Numbered from the stretch's first letter, positions 20,594-31,359 are shown. The stretch is DNA of 64,000 nucleotides from an uncultured Bacteroidia bacterium (GCA_903907075.1 CAIVMQ010000029.1:62001-126000), one strand, 5' to 3'. The notes: a model not told the origin generated them from the sequence alone. Translations and numbers: made by a program.

Positions 20594-22324
20594 ATGCAAA
20601 AATCGTGGAGAATTAAGAAACCTGCTGATAATAACGATATTAAGCATTTGTCAGCAGCGTTAAATATAGATATTGCAATTGCCAACTTACTTATTCAACG
20701 GGGAATAAAAACCTTTGCTGAGGCCCGCTCCTTTTTCCGCCCTAAGTTATCAGACCTTCACGATCCATTTCTCATGAAAGATATGGATAAAGCCGTTGCC
20801 CGGATAAAACAGGCAATTGATTCGAACGAGAAAGTGATGATTTATGGTGATTACGATGTAGATGGGACCACCTCTGTAGCTTTAATGTATTCCTTCTTAA
20901 AGAACCGGATTACTCAGCTTGACTATTATATTCCCGATCGTTATATGGAGGGGTACGGCATTTCAAAAATTAGTATCGATTATGCGGCCCAAAATAATTT
21001 TTCACTCGTAATTGTATTGGATTGCGGAATTAAGGCTAACGATAAAATAGCGTATGCCAAGGAGCTAGGGATTGATTTTATCATCTGCGACCACCATAAC
21101 CCCGATGACATTGTTCCTGATGCGGTGGCGGTTCTGGATCCCAAACAAATTGATTGCAATTACCCCTTTAAAGAACTCTCGGGCTGTGGTGTGGGGTTCA
21201 AACTTATTCAAGGATTCTGCCTTAATCAAGGCATCCCTGAAGAGGTTGCTCTGGAGTATCTTGATTTAGTAGTCGTTAGCATTGCCTCTGATATTGTACC
21301 CCTCTCTGGCGAGAACCGGGTATTAGCTTTTTACGGTCTACAAAAACTTAATGCAAATCCTTCGATCGGACTAAAAACGCTTATTAAATATGCGGGTATG
21401 GCTGGCGAATTTAAGATTAGTGACATCGTTTTCAAGATTGGTCCACGACTAAATGCCTCAGGAAGAATTGAACATGGTAAAAAATCGGTAGCAATTTTAC
21501 TTGCTAAAGATGCAAAAGAGCTTGAAGATCTTGGAATTGAGATCAACTCATATAACGAAATACGAAAAACCCTTGACCGTGAAATCACCCTTGAGGCACT
21601 TGATATTATTGAAAAAAGCGAATTTTATGAGGGGCGCGTAACTACCGTAATTTACAACCGCGATTGGCATAAAGGGGTTGTAGGTATTGTCGCTTCACGA
21701 CTAACAGAGCATTATTACAGACCTACAGTCGTTTTAACCGAATCCAATGGCTTGGCTACAGGTTCTGCCAGATCGGTTGGAGAATTTGATCTTTACGAAG
21801 CGATCAATGCATGTTCCGACTTACTCGAATCATTCGGAGGACATATGTATGCCGCCGGCCTCTCGATGAAATTAGAGAATATAGCAGAATTTTCGCGTCG
21901 CTTCGAGCAAGTGGTGCGCGATACCATATCGGCAGAGCAACAAAAACAAACTATTGAGATTGACGCCAAAATATCATTGTCAGATCTATCACCCAAGTTT
22001 ATTAAACTACTGAATCAATTCGAACCTTTCGGCCCGCACAATATGACCCCTGTTTTTGTGACTGAAAATGTTCTCGATTATGGCACCAGCAGAGTGGTTG
22101 GAAAGAATAATGAGCATCTCAAACTTGATCTTATGGAAGCCAACCGTTCCTCTGCAGTATTTCCTGCAATTGCATTTTCGCAATCAAGCCATCTGGATAA
22201 TATAAAAAAATCACTCCCCTTTGACATCTGCTACTCTGTTTCAGAAAACGAATATCGCGGAAAAACATCTATGCAACTAATTATTAAAGATATACAATGC
22301 AGAGATGAGTATGGAGAGAGTTAA
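20594..22324 (+). CDS. recJ: single-stranded-DNA-specific exonuclease RecJ
   Basis: IYGDYDVDGTTSVALMY, DCGIKANDKI, ICDHHNPDD, IGPRLNASGRIEHG, SFGGHMYAAG. Confidence 0.96.
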   Translation: MQKSWRIKKPADNNDIKHLSAALNIDIAIANLLIQRGIKTFAEARSFFRPKLSDLHDPFLMKDMDKAVARIKQAIDSNEKVMIYGDYDVDGTTSVALMYSFLKNRITQLDYYIPDRYMEGYGISKISIDYAAQNNFSLVIVLDCGIKANDKIAYAKELGIDFIICDHHNPDDIVPDAVAVLDPKQIDCNYPFKELSGCGVGFKLIQGFCLNQGIPEEVALEYLDLVVVSIASDIVPLSGENRVLAFYGLQKLNANPSIGLKTLIKYAGMAGEFKISDIVFKIGPRLNASGRIEHGKKSVAILLAKDAKELEDLGIEINSYNEIRKTLDREITLEALDIIEKSEFYEGRVTTVIYNRDWHKGVVGIVASRLTEHYYRPTVVLTESNGLATGSARSVGEFDLYEAINACSDLLESFGGHMYAAGLSMKLENIAEFSRRFEQVVRDTISAEQQKQTIEIDAKISLSDLSPKFIKLLNQFEPFGPHNMTPVFVTENVLDYGTSRVVGKNNEHLKLDLMEANRSSAVFPAIAFSQSSHLDNIKKSLPFDICYSVSENEYRGKTSMQLIIKDIQCRDEYGES

Positions 22325-22435
22325 ATAGTTCAAGATATTCGTCTTAGATCCGCTACTGAATTTCCAATTAGCGAATCGATAAGGTTTAGGTGCCATTTTC
22401 AAAATATAATCACGAATAACCTGAATATTTTCAAC

Positions 22436-23068
22436 GTGGAACAATTTTCACCCATACGAAACCAACTCATAAAGGCTCTTAAGGGGAAATTACCCGGAGA
22501 AAATGCTCACAGGCTGATGCTTCCTGAAGGGAGGGAGCTAATTTCCACCAATGATCCTATAACCATCACACAAAGTAGTGTTCTGATGTTGATGTTTCCG
22601 CATGATGGAGAGATTCATACATGCCTGATACGACGACCTACCGGGATGCGTAACCATGGAGGGCAGGTTGCATTTCCGGGTGGTAAATTTGAACCCTCAG
22701 ACCGTGATCTTAGTGAGACTGCGAAACGCGAATCGTTCGAGGAGGTTGGAATAACTCCCAATTCTTTCGAGATCATCGGAGCTTTATCGCCAGTATATGT
22801 GCAGGTGAGTAATTATAAAATAAATCCCTTTATTGGCTGGTGTAACGAATCTCCGGAGTTTAAGATCGACAATCGGGAGGTTGATCAGCTTCTAATCCTT
22901 CCCATAGCTAAATTGATCCATCCACATACAATTCAATCGCAAATCGTGTACACAACCCATGGTACATTTGATGTTCCGGGGTTCCTTGTTGAAAGCACCT
23001 TTATCTGGGGAGCCACCGCAATGATTATTTCAGAATTTAGTGCACTATTCAGGCTCCTCGAGGAGTGA
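22436..23068 (+). CDS. NUDIX hydrolase (CoA pyrophosphatase-like)
   Basis: GGQVAFPGGKFEPSDRDLSETAKRESFEEVGI Nudix box. Confidence 0.92.
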   Translation: MEQFSPIRNQLIKALKGKLPGENAHRLMLPEGRELISTNDPITITQSSVLMLMFPHDGEIHTCLIRRPTGMRNHGGQVAFPGGKFEPSDRDLSETAKRESFEEVGITPNSFEIIGALSPVYVQVSNYKINPFIGWCNESPEFKIDNREVDQLLILPIAKLIHPHTIQSQIVYTTHGTFDVPGFLVESTFIWGATAMIISEFSALFRLLEE

Positions 23069-23114
23069 AACTGCTAAGCTCTTCAATACTAAATCCGTAA
23101 AAGGATAACTTATT

Positions 23115-25184
23115 CTAATTGTAAAAGGTCCAGGAGAGTCCGAAAGCCAGGGAGGCAATCTGGGCGGCATAACCGGGCGTTGTATAATAACCTTTACGAA
23201 TAAACTTAGTCCCCAGATTCGAATACTTCACATAGAATCGTGTCCTCTTGAGTTTAAGATTTACAAAGGTATCTAGCCAGGGGTAATTCCCAATTTTTTC
23301 AGTGTGCTGCACATAAAACATCCCCAGTGCAGGGCTATAATAATCGGCATAATAACTCGTATCGTAGTGCAGATCAAATCCAATCTGAACCGCCATTACC
23401 TTCGAGATAACCCCCGAAAGGAAGATTGCATTACGTGTTGAAATTTCAGGAATATGAAGATATTTATCTGTCGTAGATTTCTGATAGAGAATAGAATTCG
23501 CCAGGTTTAGCGGACCAAACTTAAAGTTCTTGCTTATAAAAGCCTGAGCGACAGAAAATTCAGAGTTCGCTTGTGCAGGAAGTGAAGCTTCATCCCAATA
23601 CATAAATCTACTTACAATGGCATATTTAAGTCCAAACTTAAGCCTGCGGTATGGTTTATCGTACATTAAGCCAACTTTTAGCTCGTAAGTCTTATCAAAA
23701 TTATTGTCCCATTTAAAATGGTTGGAATAATAATGGTTATAAAAATAATCAGGCGTGGTACTGGTCATATTACCGCTAAGACGAACAAAAGAGGTATCCT
23801 TAGATGTACGAAGTGGTTTTTCAATATTTCCGGCAAGATCGAAATCACCAAAACGATACCCTTGAATATAATATCTCCCGGAGGTACTCCAGTTTAAAAA
23901 TTTTGCATTTGAGCGAAAAATTGATCCCCCGACAAAGCTATTAGAGAGGTTTTTTGCCTGTGTCAATCCGATAGGTGGCCTGTTAATACCAGGTGTATAT
24001 ATTAATTCCTGCTGAGGGAAATATACATTAATCAAATCATTCCCAATATAAGCCTGCTTACCAAAAGTATATTTCCTATCAGGGGCTTCAATGCCCTTAA
24101 GATAAAATAGATTTGTAACTCGTTTCATCCCAGTTTTATCTTGTGTTGCAGCAAATGAAGTACTCCCTTTTGTACCATTAATATAAGGTAGATGTTGGGT
24201 CCCATAAAAATAAACTTTACCTCTTAGATCGTCATAATCAAAGGATGGGTTAGGGTCTATTTCATGAAAAGAGCGTGAATTATCGGAAAATTCAAGAGTG
24301 TGCATTAAGGTAAAGCGGGGTATAAATTTTTGAAAAACCTCATCTTTCTCTTGTTGTTTGATCCATTTACCAAATTTATATTGATGGGCGATTACCGCGA
24401 AAGAATTATTTGTTTCGGATGTTGTACCATTAAACCAAACGGGGATATTCTCGGGTTTAAGATCAGGATTTTCAATATCTGTGGGTAAGAGTAACCCTCC
24501 ATTTTCCTGATTTGCCGACTTATTCTTCCCGATAGTAAACCAGAGGTCGTACCTGTCAACATTGTAGCTTGCGAAAAGATTTAATGAATTGGCTTTCGCC
24601 TCTTGATTGAGGTATTTCCCTTGTGAAGCAATGGAATTAAATGAAAAGCCAAAGTTCAAGGATTGATTAATATTTTGTGTCTGGAAGACCTTTAACCATG
24701 ATTCTCCTTTGGGTTTATTGTTAAACCATTGTCCATATTCGAGAAGCGTAAATGGCTTAGTGGTATTGTAAAAGTGAATATCCTTTGGTAACGTCTCGTA
24801 GTCTTGAAAATTACGTCGGAATAGGAACTCATTCGAATCAAAAGAACGTTGAAAGAAGTCGTTACTCTGATATGAACTGCCAAGATTTCCAAGTGTTTGT
24901 GCCGATATTGATTTTTTATTTACGGGGTTATAGTTCTGGAAATCGACAAATGCCGTATCTAGTTTAGTCTCCTTTAGTCTTGAATAGCCATCTTGAAACT
25001 GATAAACCTTCATGCGGAATACCACCGTATCCTTCTTTGCATCGCTTTTCTTATTGCCCGGGCCGCTCCCTCCTCCCCGGCTAGGTCCCGGCGAGCTGGA
25101 TCGTGAACTGCTTCTCTGAGCATAGGTTAAACCGCAGGCAAATAAAAGCGCAAGAAGAGTTATAAATTTCAGCTGAATACTCAT
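23115..25184 (-). CDS. putative porin (Porin_10-like) outer membrane protein; start revised to MSIQLK at 25184
   Basis: Signal peptide MSIQLKFITLLALLFACGLTYAQ, Ser/Gly/Pro-rich linker, long beta-barrel-like C-terminus ending in aromatic residues. Confidence 0.8.
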   Translation of the reverse strand: MSIQLKFITLLALLFACGLTYAQRSSSRSSSPGPSRGGGSGPGNKKSDAKKDTVVFRMKVYQFQDGYSRLKETKLDTAFVDFQNYNPVNKKSISAQTLGNLGSSYQSNDFFQRSFDSNEFLFRRNFQDYETLPKDIHFYNTTKPFTLLEYGQWFNNKPKGESWLKVFQTQNINQSLNFGFSFNSIASQGKYLNQEAKANSLNLFASYNVDRYDLWFTIGKNKSANQENGGLLLPTDIENPDLKPENIPVWFNGTTSETNNSFAVIAHQYKFGKWIKQQEKDEVFQKFIPRFTLMHTLEFSDNSRSFHEIDPNPSFDYDDLRGKVYFYGTQHLPYINGTKGSTSFAATQDKTGMKRVTNLFYLKGIEAPDRKYTFGKQAYIGNDLINVYFPQQELIYTPGINRPPIGLTQAKNLSNSFVGGSIFRSNAKFLNWSTSGRYYIQGYRFGDFDLAGNIEKPLRTSKDTSFVRLSGNMTSTTPDYFYNHYYSNHFKWDNNFDKTYELKVGLMYDKPYRRLKFGLKYAIVSRFMYWDEASLPAQANSEFSVAQAFISKNFKFGPLNLANSILYQKSTTDKYLHIPEISTRNAIFLSGVISKVMAVQIGFDLHYDTSYYADYYSPALGMFYVQHTEKIGNYPWLDTFVNLKLKRTRFYVKYSNLGTKFIRKGYYTTPGYAAQIASLAFGLSWTFYN

Positions 25185-25285
25185 AGGTTGCAAAGATATG
25201 TATTTCCAACCATATGGTATAACGCCCAAGATTGAGAAATCAAATTTGACGTTTCAGCGATCTCAACCTCTTTAAATCGCACGCA

Positions 25286-26110
25286 TCAACTAAACCCTCC
25301 ACTTATATATTCTTTGGTAAGTTTATGCTTTGGATTATTAAACACCTGATCTGCTGTACCAAATTCGATCAGTTCGCCCAGATACATAAACGCAACATAA
25401 TCGGCAATCCGTTTCGCCTGACGTAAGGTGTGCGTAACCAATACAATGGTATATCTATCCTTTATAGAGACAAATAGCTCTTCGATGGTTTTCGAGGAGA
25501 TTGGATCGAGAGCAGATGTGGCTTCATCGCCAAGGATAATTTCGGGTTCCACAGCAAGCCCACGAGCAAGGCAGAGCCGCTGTTGCTGACCGATAGAGAG
25601 CTTAGAGGCTGGTGTTTTTAACCGATCTTTAACCTCATCCCATAATCCCACTGCCTCAAGTTGATGACGAGCTATGGCATAAAGGTTGCGTTTCCCTCTA
25701 ATCCCATGCAAACGCGGGCCATACACAACGTTATCAATAATCGACATAGGAAGAGAGCACGGACGCTGAGCCAAGAGTCCCATCTTTTTCCGAATATGAG
25801 TTACCTCAGCATCTTTAGCATAAATGTCCTCGCAGTCAACAAATAGTTTTCCTGTGATACGCACATCTACAGAGTCGTCATGAAGACGATTAAACGTGCG
25901 TAAAAGGGTTGTTTTGCCACAACCTGAAGGGCCAATGATACATGTAATACTCTTATCCGGAATCGAAAGGTTGATATTTTTTAAAATATGATTATTCTGA
26001 ATATACAGGTTTAGATTCTCAACCTCAATATGGGGTTTATCACAACCTGGCTTTCTGGTTCGAACGGTTTTCGGTTGTTCCGTAATCAAGGGCTCTGTTA
26101 AAAGTTCCAT
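25286..26110 (-). CDS. pstB: phosphate ABC transporter ATP-binding protein
   Basis: IIGPSGCGKTTLLRTFNRLHD, LSIGQQQRLCLARGLAVEPEIILGDEATSALDPISSKTIEE. Confidence 0.96.
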   Translation of the reverse strand: MELLTEPLITEQPKTVRTRKPGCDKPHIEVENLNLYIQNNHILKNINLSIPDKSITCIIGPSGCGKTTLLRTFNRLHDDSVDVRITGKLFVDCEDIYAKDAEVTHIRKKMGLLAQRPCSLPMSIIDNVVYGPRLHGIRGKRNLYAIARHQLEAVGLWDEVKDRLKTPASKLSIGQQQRLCLARGLAVEPEIILGDEATSALDPISSKTIEELFVSIKDRYTIVLVTHTLRQAKRIADYVAFMYLGELIEFGTADQVFNNPKHKLTKEYISGGFS

Positions 26111-26115
26111 TTTAC

Positions 26116-26955
26116 TTAAATTATATTTTTAGAGAGTCTTCGGCTGAAATATCGAGCCGAAAAACTAAGAATTAAAATGATTATAGTCAATACCAAGGCA
26201 GCTGCATAAGCTCTGTTCTGGACCTCTTCAATAGGGCTACTAAGTTGAAAGAAAATGGCCAACGGAAGTGATGCTGTTGGCTGCAATAAAGATGAAGGGA
26301 TGCTATCAGTATAGCCGGCAGTAAACAAAACCGTTGCCGCGTCACCAATTCCCCGACCAATAGAGAGGAGAACAGCGGTAGATATACCAGGCAATAATTG
26401 TCGTGTAATAACTTTAATGGTCTCATAGTTGGTTGCACCTAATGACTTTGTAGCTTCAACAAGTTCATTAGGTATTAAAATGGCCACTTCATCAATCGAC
26501 CGAATCATAACAGGAATTATCAGCAGACTAATGGCAATAATTCCACCTAACAGGGAAGCTTGTAAGCCAAAATAAATCATCAACGTAAATCCAAAAGCGC
26601 CATAAACGATCGATGGGATACCAAATAGGACGTCAAAAGTCAAACGTGCAATTGCGGCTAATTTACTCTTGCGCCGAAGGGTAAAGTTGAGGTACATCAC
26701 AACAGGAACGCTAATGCAAAGGCTGATAATGACGGAGAAAAAGATCAGGTATAAGGAACCCATAATTGCATTCAAAATACCACCCTCCTTGCCCAGGTAA
26801 AAACCTCCACTAGGAATCTGAGAAATCATTTCCCACGATAGCGAAGGCAATCCTTTGTTGAGAATGACATATAAAATAAATAACAATATACTTATTATTA
26901 ACAATGTAGATCCAATCATCAACACTTTAAAAATCTTCTCCTCTAATTTCTTCAT
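26116..26955 (-). CDS. pstA: phosphate ABC transporter permease PstA
   Basis: Permease with GGILNAIMGSLYLI, FGIPSIVYGAFGF, EATKSLGATNYETI; between pstB and pstC. Confidence 0.95.
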   Translation of the reverse strand: MKKLEEKIFKVLMIGSTLLIISILLFILYVILNKGLPSLSWEMISQIPSGGFYLGKEGGILNAIMGSLYLIFFSVIISLCISVPVVMYLNFTLRRKSKLAAIARLTFDVLFGIPSIVYGAFGFTLMIYFGLQASLLGGIIAISLLIIPVMIRSIDEVAILIPNELVEATKSLGATNYETIKVITRQLLPGISTAVLLSIGRGIGDAATVLFTAGYTDSIPSSLLQPTASLPLAIFFQLSSPIEEVQNRAYAAALVLTIIILILSFSARYFSRRLSKNII

Positions 26956-27848
26956 AACTGGTATCTTTTATCAATTTGAATAAGGACGATTCGAGAGATA
27001 ACATTAAAAACCACGATAATGAAAAAGAGGAGGAATGCTGCGAACATCAAGGCCGACTCATACTTAGGCACCGACATCATCTCCCCATAATTATTGGCGA
27101 TTAAGGCAGGTATTGGATAGCACGCATCAAAAATTGATTTAGGAAGATCTGTGAAATTACCACAGACCATCAATACGGCTATAGTCTCACCAAATGCACG
27201 TGAAATGGCCAGAACAACGGCAGCCACAATACCCGGAATGGATTTCCGCACGACTACTTTCTTCACGGTTTGCCATTTGGTAGCCCCCAAAGACATTGAG
27301 GCTTCACGCATCTCCTTAGGGACAGCGCCAAAAACCTCCATCAGAATACTGATTATCAATGGGATTATCATGATTGCCAATACGATACCGCCAGCAAGGA
27401 CGCTATAGCCGGTAGAAAATTCAACAAAATTAGGTGCCAATTTTTCTGAAATAAATGGGACAATGGTTAAAGTCCCCCAGACGCCATAGATTACAGGAGG
27501 AATACCTGATAACAAGTCAACACCCGAACTAAATGCTCGCTGAATCTTAGGAGAGGCGTATTCGACAATATAGATAGAGGTCAACAACGACAAAGGCAAC
27601 GCTATAACAATAGCGATGCCTGTGACATATAATGTACTAATAATATAAGATGCAAATCCAAAATCACCTTTAAACGGTCGCCAATTCGATGTTGACAACA
27701 AGCTCCATAAACCTTTCTCTTGAATGATGGGCCACGATTTAAACAATAAGCCGCCACCAATAAGCAAGAGGACGAACATGGCCAGAATCGTTACCGTCAA
27801 CATGTAATGCCTCGCAATTTTGTCTTTGCGCAATCTCCCTTTTAACAT
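26952..27848 (-). CDS. pstC: phosphate ABC transporter permease PstC
   Basis: LLSGIPPVIYGVWG, EASMSLGATKWQTVKKVV, ISRAFGETIAVLMVCGN. Confidence 0.95.
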   Translation of the reverse strand: MLKGRLRKDKIARHYMLTVTILAMFVLLLIGGGLLFKSWPIIQEKGLWSLLSTSNWRPFKGDFGFASYIISTLYVTGIAIVIALPLSLLTSIYIVEYASPKIQRAFSSGVDLLSGIPPVIYGVWGTLTIVPFISEKLAPNFVEFSTGYSVLAGGIVLAIMIIPLIISILMEVFGAVPKEMREASMSLGATKWQTVKKVVVRKSIPGIVAAVVLAISRAFGETIAVLMVCGNFTDLPKSIFDACYPIPALIANNYGEMMSVPKYESALMFAAFLLFFIIVVFNVISRIVLIQIDKRYQL

Positions 27849-27849
27849 A

Positions 27850-28800
27850 CTAATTCAAATTTTTAATCCCTGAGGCAATAATCTCTTTTGATAAATTAAT
27901 ATAACCTGTTTCATTTACATATTTTTGGCCATCAGCCAAGACCCATTTAAGGAATTCAATAACTAATAGATTCTTTGGTTTGCCATGTGTAACAAAATAA
28001 AGATCGCGAGCGGGAGGTGATGGGTACTTGCCTTTTGCGATAGCATCAATTAAATCATTCATCGAACCATAAAAATCTTCATCTGGATCAATCTTTCCAT
28101 TGTTATTTAAATCAATTGGAATGACACGAATCCCTGGTGTCTGTTTTTTGGTATTAAAATCATACGCATAACCGATGTTATTGTAACCGATACCAAGCGG
28201 ATCTTTTTTTACAGCCAACGCTAATCCTGGATCACCAAAAACGCCACTACCCAAAAGATCTTCCTGTTTCTTACCGAAATATTTAGCCCAAACTTCAGCA
28301 GCTCCACACGCATCAGAGCGAGTATAAACGTGTATTGGTACTTTAGACTTTGATCCAAATGCACTACCCCAGGTCTTATATTTTCCTGAAATCCAAACAT
28401 CAACGCCAGCATCAGGTTTTAAACCTGATGCTAAGATATTTTTCAGATCAGGGTTTTGCTCGCTCACCACCGCCACTACAGCATCTTTAGTTACAGCAAA
28501 TTCAAATGCACCCTTCTTAAACTCTTCCGGATTGATGTCCCGAGAGACCATTCCGATATCCACCATATTATTTAAAACATCGGTCATACCTTTACCGGCA
28601 CCACCGGCAGAGACGTCAATTTTAACACCCGGATTTATTTTTTTAAACTCCTCAGCCCATTTCACAGCCATTGGATAGAGGGCAAATGCACCAGAAAAAG
28701 AGAGTCTACCTTCTAATTTTTTTTGACCAAATGCACTATTCCCTAACAGACTTGAGAGAACAAGTACTACGGCTAATCTTAAAGCAAGTTGATTTTTCAT
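27850..28800 (-). CDS. pstS: phosphate ABC transporter substrate-binding protein; start revised to MKNQLALRL at 28800
   Basis: Signal peptide MKNQLALRLAVVLVLSSLLGNSAFGQ; GRLSFSGAFALYPMAVKWAEEFKKINPGVKIDVSAGGAGKGM. Confidence 0.92.
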   Translation of the reverse strand: MKNQLALRLAVVLVLSSLLGNSAFGQKKLEGRLSFSGAFALYPMAVKWAEEFKKINPGVKIDVSAGGAGKGMTDVLNNMVDIGMVSRDINPEEFKKGAFEFAVTKDAVVAVVSEQNPDLKNILASGLKPDAGVDVWISGKYKTWGSAFGSKSKVPIHVYTRSDACGAAEVWAKYFGKKQEDLLGSGVFGDPGLALAVKKDPLGIGYNNIGYAYDFNTKKQTPGIRVIPIDLNNNGKIDPDEDFYGSMNDLIDAIAKGKYPSPPARDLYFVTHGKPKNLLVIEFLKWVLADGQKYVNETGYINLSKEIIASGIKNLN

Positions 28801-28822
28801 TTGAAATACAAAATTAAATAAA

Positions 28823-29936
28823 TTAGAAACTGATTTGGTACTGAATAACACCAATATTATTTGTTTTAGTTGCCGATTCTTTTTTTACCACTGCAAATGA
28901 AGCTTGAATTCTTGACCAATTGTTAAAGTTGTAGGCTCCTCCAAAAACATAATTTGTTGTGATATTCTTAGTAATTGCTGTATTGGGATCATAGGTATCA
29001 TATCTTAAGATAAACTGCAATTTTGTAGGAATTACAAAATATCCCACTTGCGAATACCATCCTTCTTTTTTTAACGCTCCATCCTTACCGGTAATATACT
29101 CAGATCGAACCAAAAAACGTTTTAACTCATAGTTTATCTCGGCCCCAACACGATTACGGTCATGATTTCCGGCCGTTGGAGTTCCATAAAAAGCTGTTCC
29201 TGAATAAAACGATCCTCCGATATTTAAACCAATCACAGGATGAGCAATTAATCGGCCTGCAATATCTTTATTGTTATTATTATCGTTGATATTAATACCT
29301 GCCCCATTAAAAAGTCCAAGTTTATAATCAAATAAATATCGATTTTTATATTTGACAAAATCTCCACCTACCTGTATCCCTAGATCTCTCCCATTTTGAT
29401 TTCCTCCGATCACATCAGTTCTATGCGAAGATAATGCCTCTACAACCAGAGCGCGGTCAGCTAATTCTAATTTGCTGTCTGACATTAAATTCTCGTAGGA
29501 GAAAGGGATTTTTGATTCTCCAACGGTAATATTAAAATAATCTTTGATCTTTATTTCAGCATAAGCATCTATTAACTTAGGAGACCCCGCAAAATCTGCT
29601 TGTAATTTATAGGAGAAATAAGGATTAAGCTTACCTTGCAAATCAAGTCTGGCTCTACGGATATCAAACCCATCAATTTTACCAACTTGTTGTAAAAACT
29701 GATACCTCACTTGCGTATATCCAGCCAATTGAATTGGTCTTGTAGCTGAAATCGTAAATGACTTCTTATTCGCATCTTGCTCCTGTTGTTTAATAGCGGC
29801 ATCCGCACGAACCTCATCGGCCTGCTCCTGAGTAACGGTTTTATTCTTGATATAGGTTAAGCACATCATTCGTTGTTTGTGCAAAATCACTTAAAGACAA
29901 CGTCACCAATACGATAATTAAAGTTACTGCTTTCAT
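28823..29936 (-). CDS. OprO/OprP-like phosphate-type porin, apparently frameshifted near the N-terminus (signal peptide in upstream frame)
   Basis: ORF 28823..29890 encodes KNKTVTQEQADEVRADAAIKQQEQ...beta-barrel; 29841..29936 encodes MKAVTLIIVLVTLSLSDFAQTTNDVLNLYQE* in a different frame overlapping it. Confidence 0.8.
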
Positions 29937-30214
29937 AGGAAAAATAGTTTAAATTTAAGACTAAGATTAAAAAATTAATAGCCGTTGATCTGTAGCGGAG
30001 GCTAGTTGAATTCGCCATTTTAACTTTAATTATTTAAACAGTTAAAATTCCAACGTTCAGAAACAACCTTGCGATTAATTTTCAGACTTAAAAATCGGAT
30101 TCCGGATAACCTTTAAAATCTTTTACAAAAATGGGGGTTCCATTAGAATAGGGCAATACCGTATATTATGTATTTTTTCTACCCGTAAGTAGGTATGCGA
30201 TCTGAAGGGGTAAA

Positions 30215-31153
30215 TTAGTGGTCTTGATTATTAATTAACGACTTCTCGTCATTGCGCGCATATTCAGGTTGAATATTAAAGTGGTGAATATTATACTGAT
30301 CGAGCACTTCATCTACCTTTTCGAGAATAGACTCAAAATGAGATATTGTAAAATCGCTCTGCAGATCCAGATGTGCTTCAAACATCATCTCATGATCGTC
30401 GAGATTCCAAACATGAACATGGTGAATATTTTTCACCCCTTCGATAGCGGCCATCCGAACAGCAATCTCCTCAATATTGATCTCTGTGGGTGTGAATTGC
30501 ATAAAAATCCGTAGTGAGTCGTAGAATATTGCCCAGCTACTATAAATAAGATAGATTGCAATTACAATTGTAAGTAGGCCGTCGACCCAGAACCAATCAA
30601 GATAGGTTATTGCAAACCCACCGAATAAAACCCCTATCGAAGTTAGCATATCGGTGAATAAATGGATATAGGCAGAGCGCATATTGAGATCGTTCTTAGC
30701 ACCATTCTTAACAAGAAGTGCACTAATACCGTTTAAAATAATCCCCAGGGCCGCAAGCCAAATCACGATAACCCCTTCGATGGGCTTGGGATGAATAAGT
30801 CTGTCGATAGCTTCGTGAACTAAAAATGTTGCCACAATCATTAATGTTGCAGAGTTTATAAATGCAGCAAATATCCCCGCCCTCTTGTACCCAAATGTTT
30901 GTTTTAATGTACGATTACGCCCCGAAAGCCTTCGGGCGATGTAACTAAAAAGAAGGGCGAGCACATCACTGAAATTATGTGCCGCATCAGAGAGCAAGGC
31001 CACACTACCCGAAATCAATCCCCCAATAATCTGTGCAACAGTGATTCCCACATTGAGAATTATTGAAATAACAAGGCTCTTCCCATGTGCACCATGATTA
31101 TGATCATGATGATGGTGGTTATGATAATGTTCGTTACTCATGCTTATAGCCAA
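30215..31153 (-). CDS. cation diffusion facilitator family transporter (CzcD/ZitB-like) with His-rich N-terminus
   Basis: MSNEHYHNHHHHDHNHGAHG; GSVALLSDAAHNFSDVLALLFSY; VHVWNLDDHEMMFEAHL. Confidence 0.93.
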   Translation of the reverse strand: MAISMSNEHYHNHHHHDHNHGAHGKSLVISIILNVGITVAQIIGGLISGSVALLSDAAHNFSDVLALLFSYIARRLSGRNRTLKQTFGYKRAGIFAAFINSATLMIVATFLVHEAIDRLIHPKPIEGVIVIWLAALGIILNGISALLVKNGAKNDLNMRSAYIHLFTDMLTSIGVLFGGFAITYLDWFWVDGLLTIVIAIYLIYSSWAIFYDSLRIFMQFTPTEINIEEIAVRMAAIEGVKNIHHVHVWNLDDHEMMFEAHLDLQSDFTISHFESILEKVDEVLDQYNIHHFNIQPEYARNDEKSLINNQDH

Positions 31154-31331
31154 ATTTTCAGTTTGAAACTCTGCTTAATCTTTTTGGAACAATCAAGTTA
31201 AAGGAGGCAGGCGGCATATCTTATTCATTACATGCATCTTAAATTTGCCTTGGTCATTCCAGCCGATTCGACGAATATAAGAATTTTAAATAAGGATAAA
31301 TAGAATAAATCCCAACAGCTTTATAAACTGT

Positions 31332-31339
31332 TATATTTG
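31332..31339 (+). promoter_or_regulatory. -7 box TATATTTG upstream of HAD hydrolase gene
   Basis: Matches TAnnTTTG, 20 nt before ATG. Confidence 0.45.
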
Positions 31340-31359
31340 CATTTAAATCTCTTGGCATT

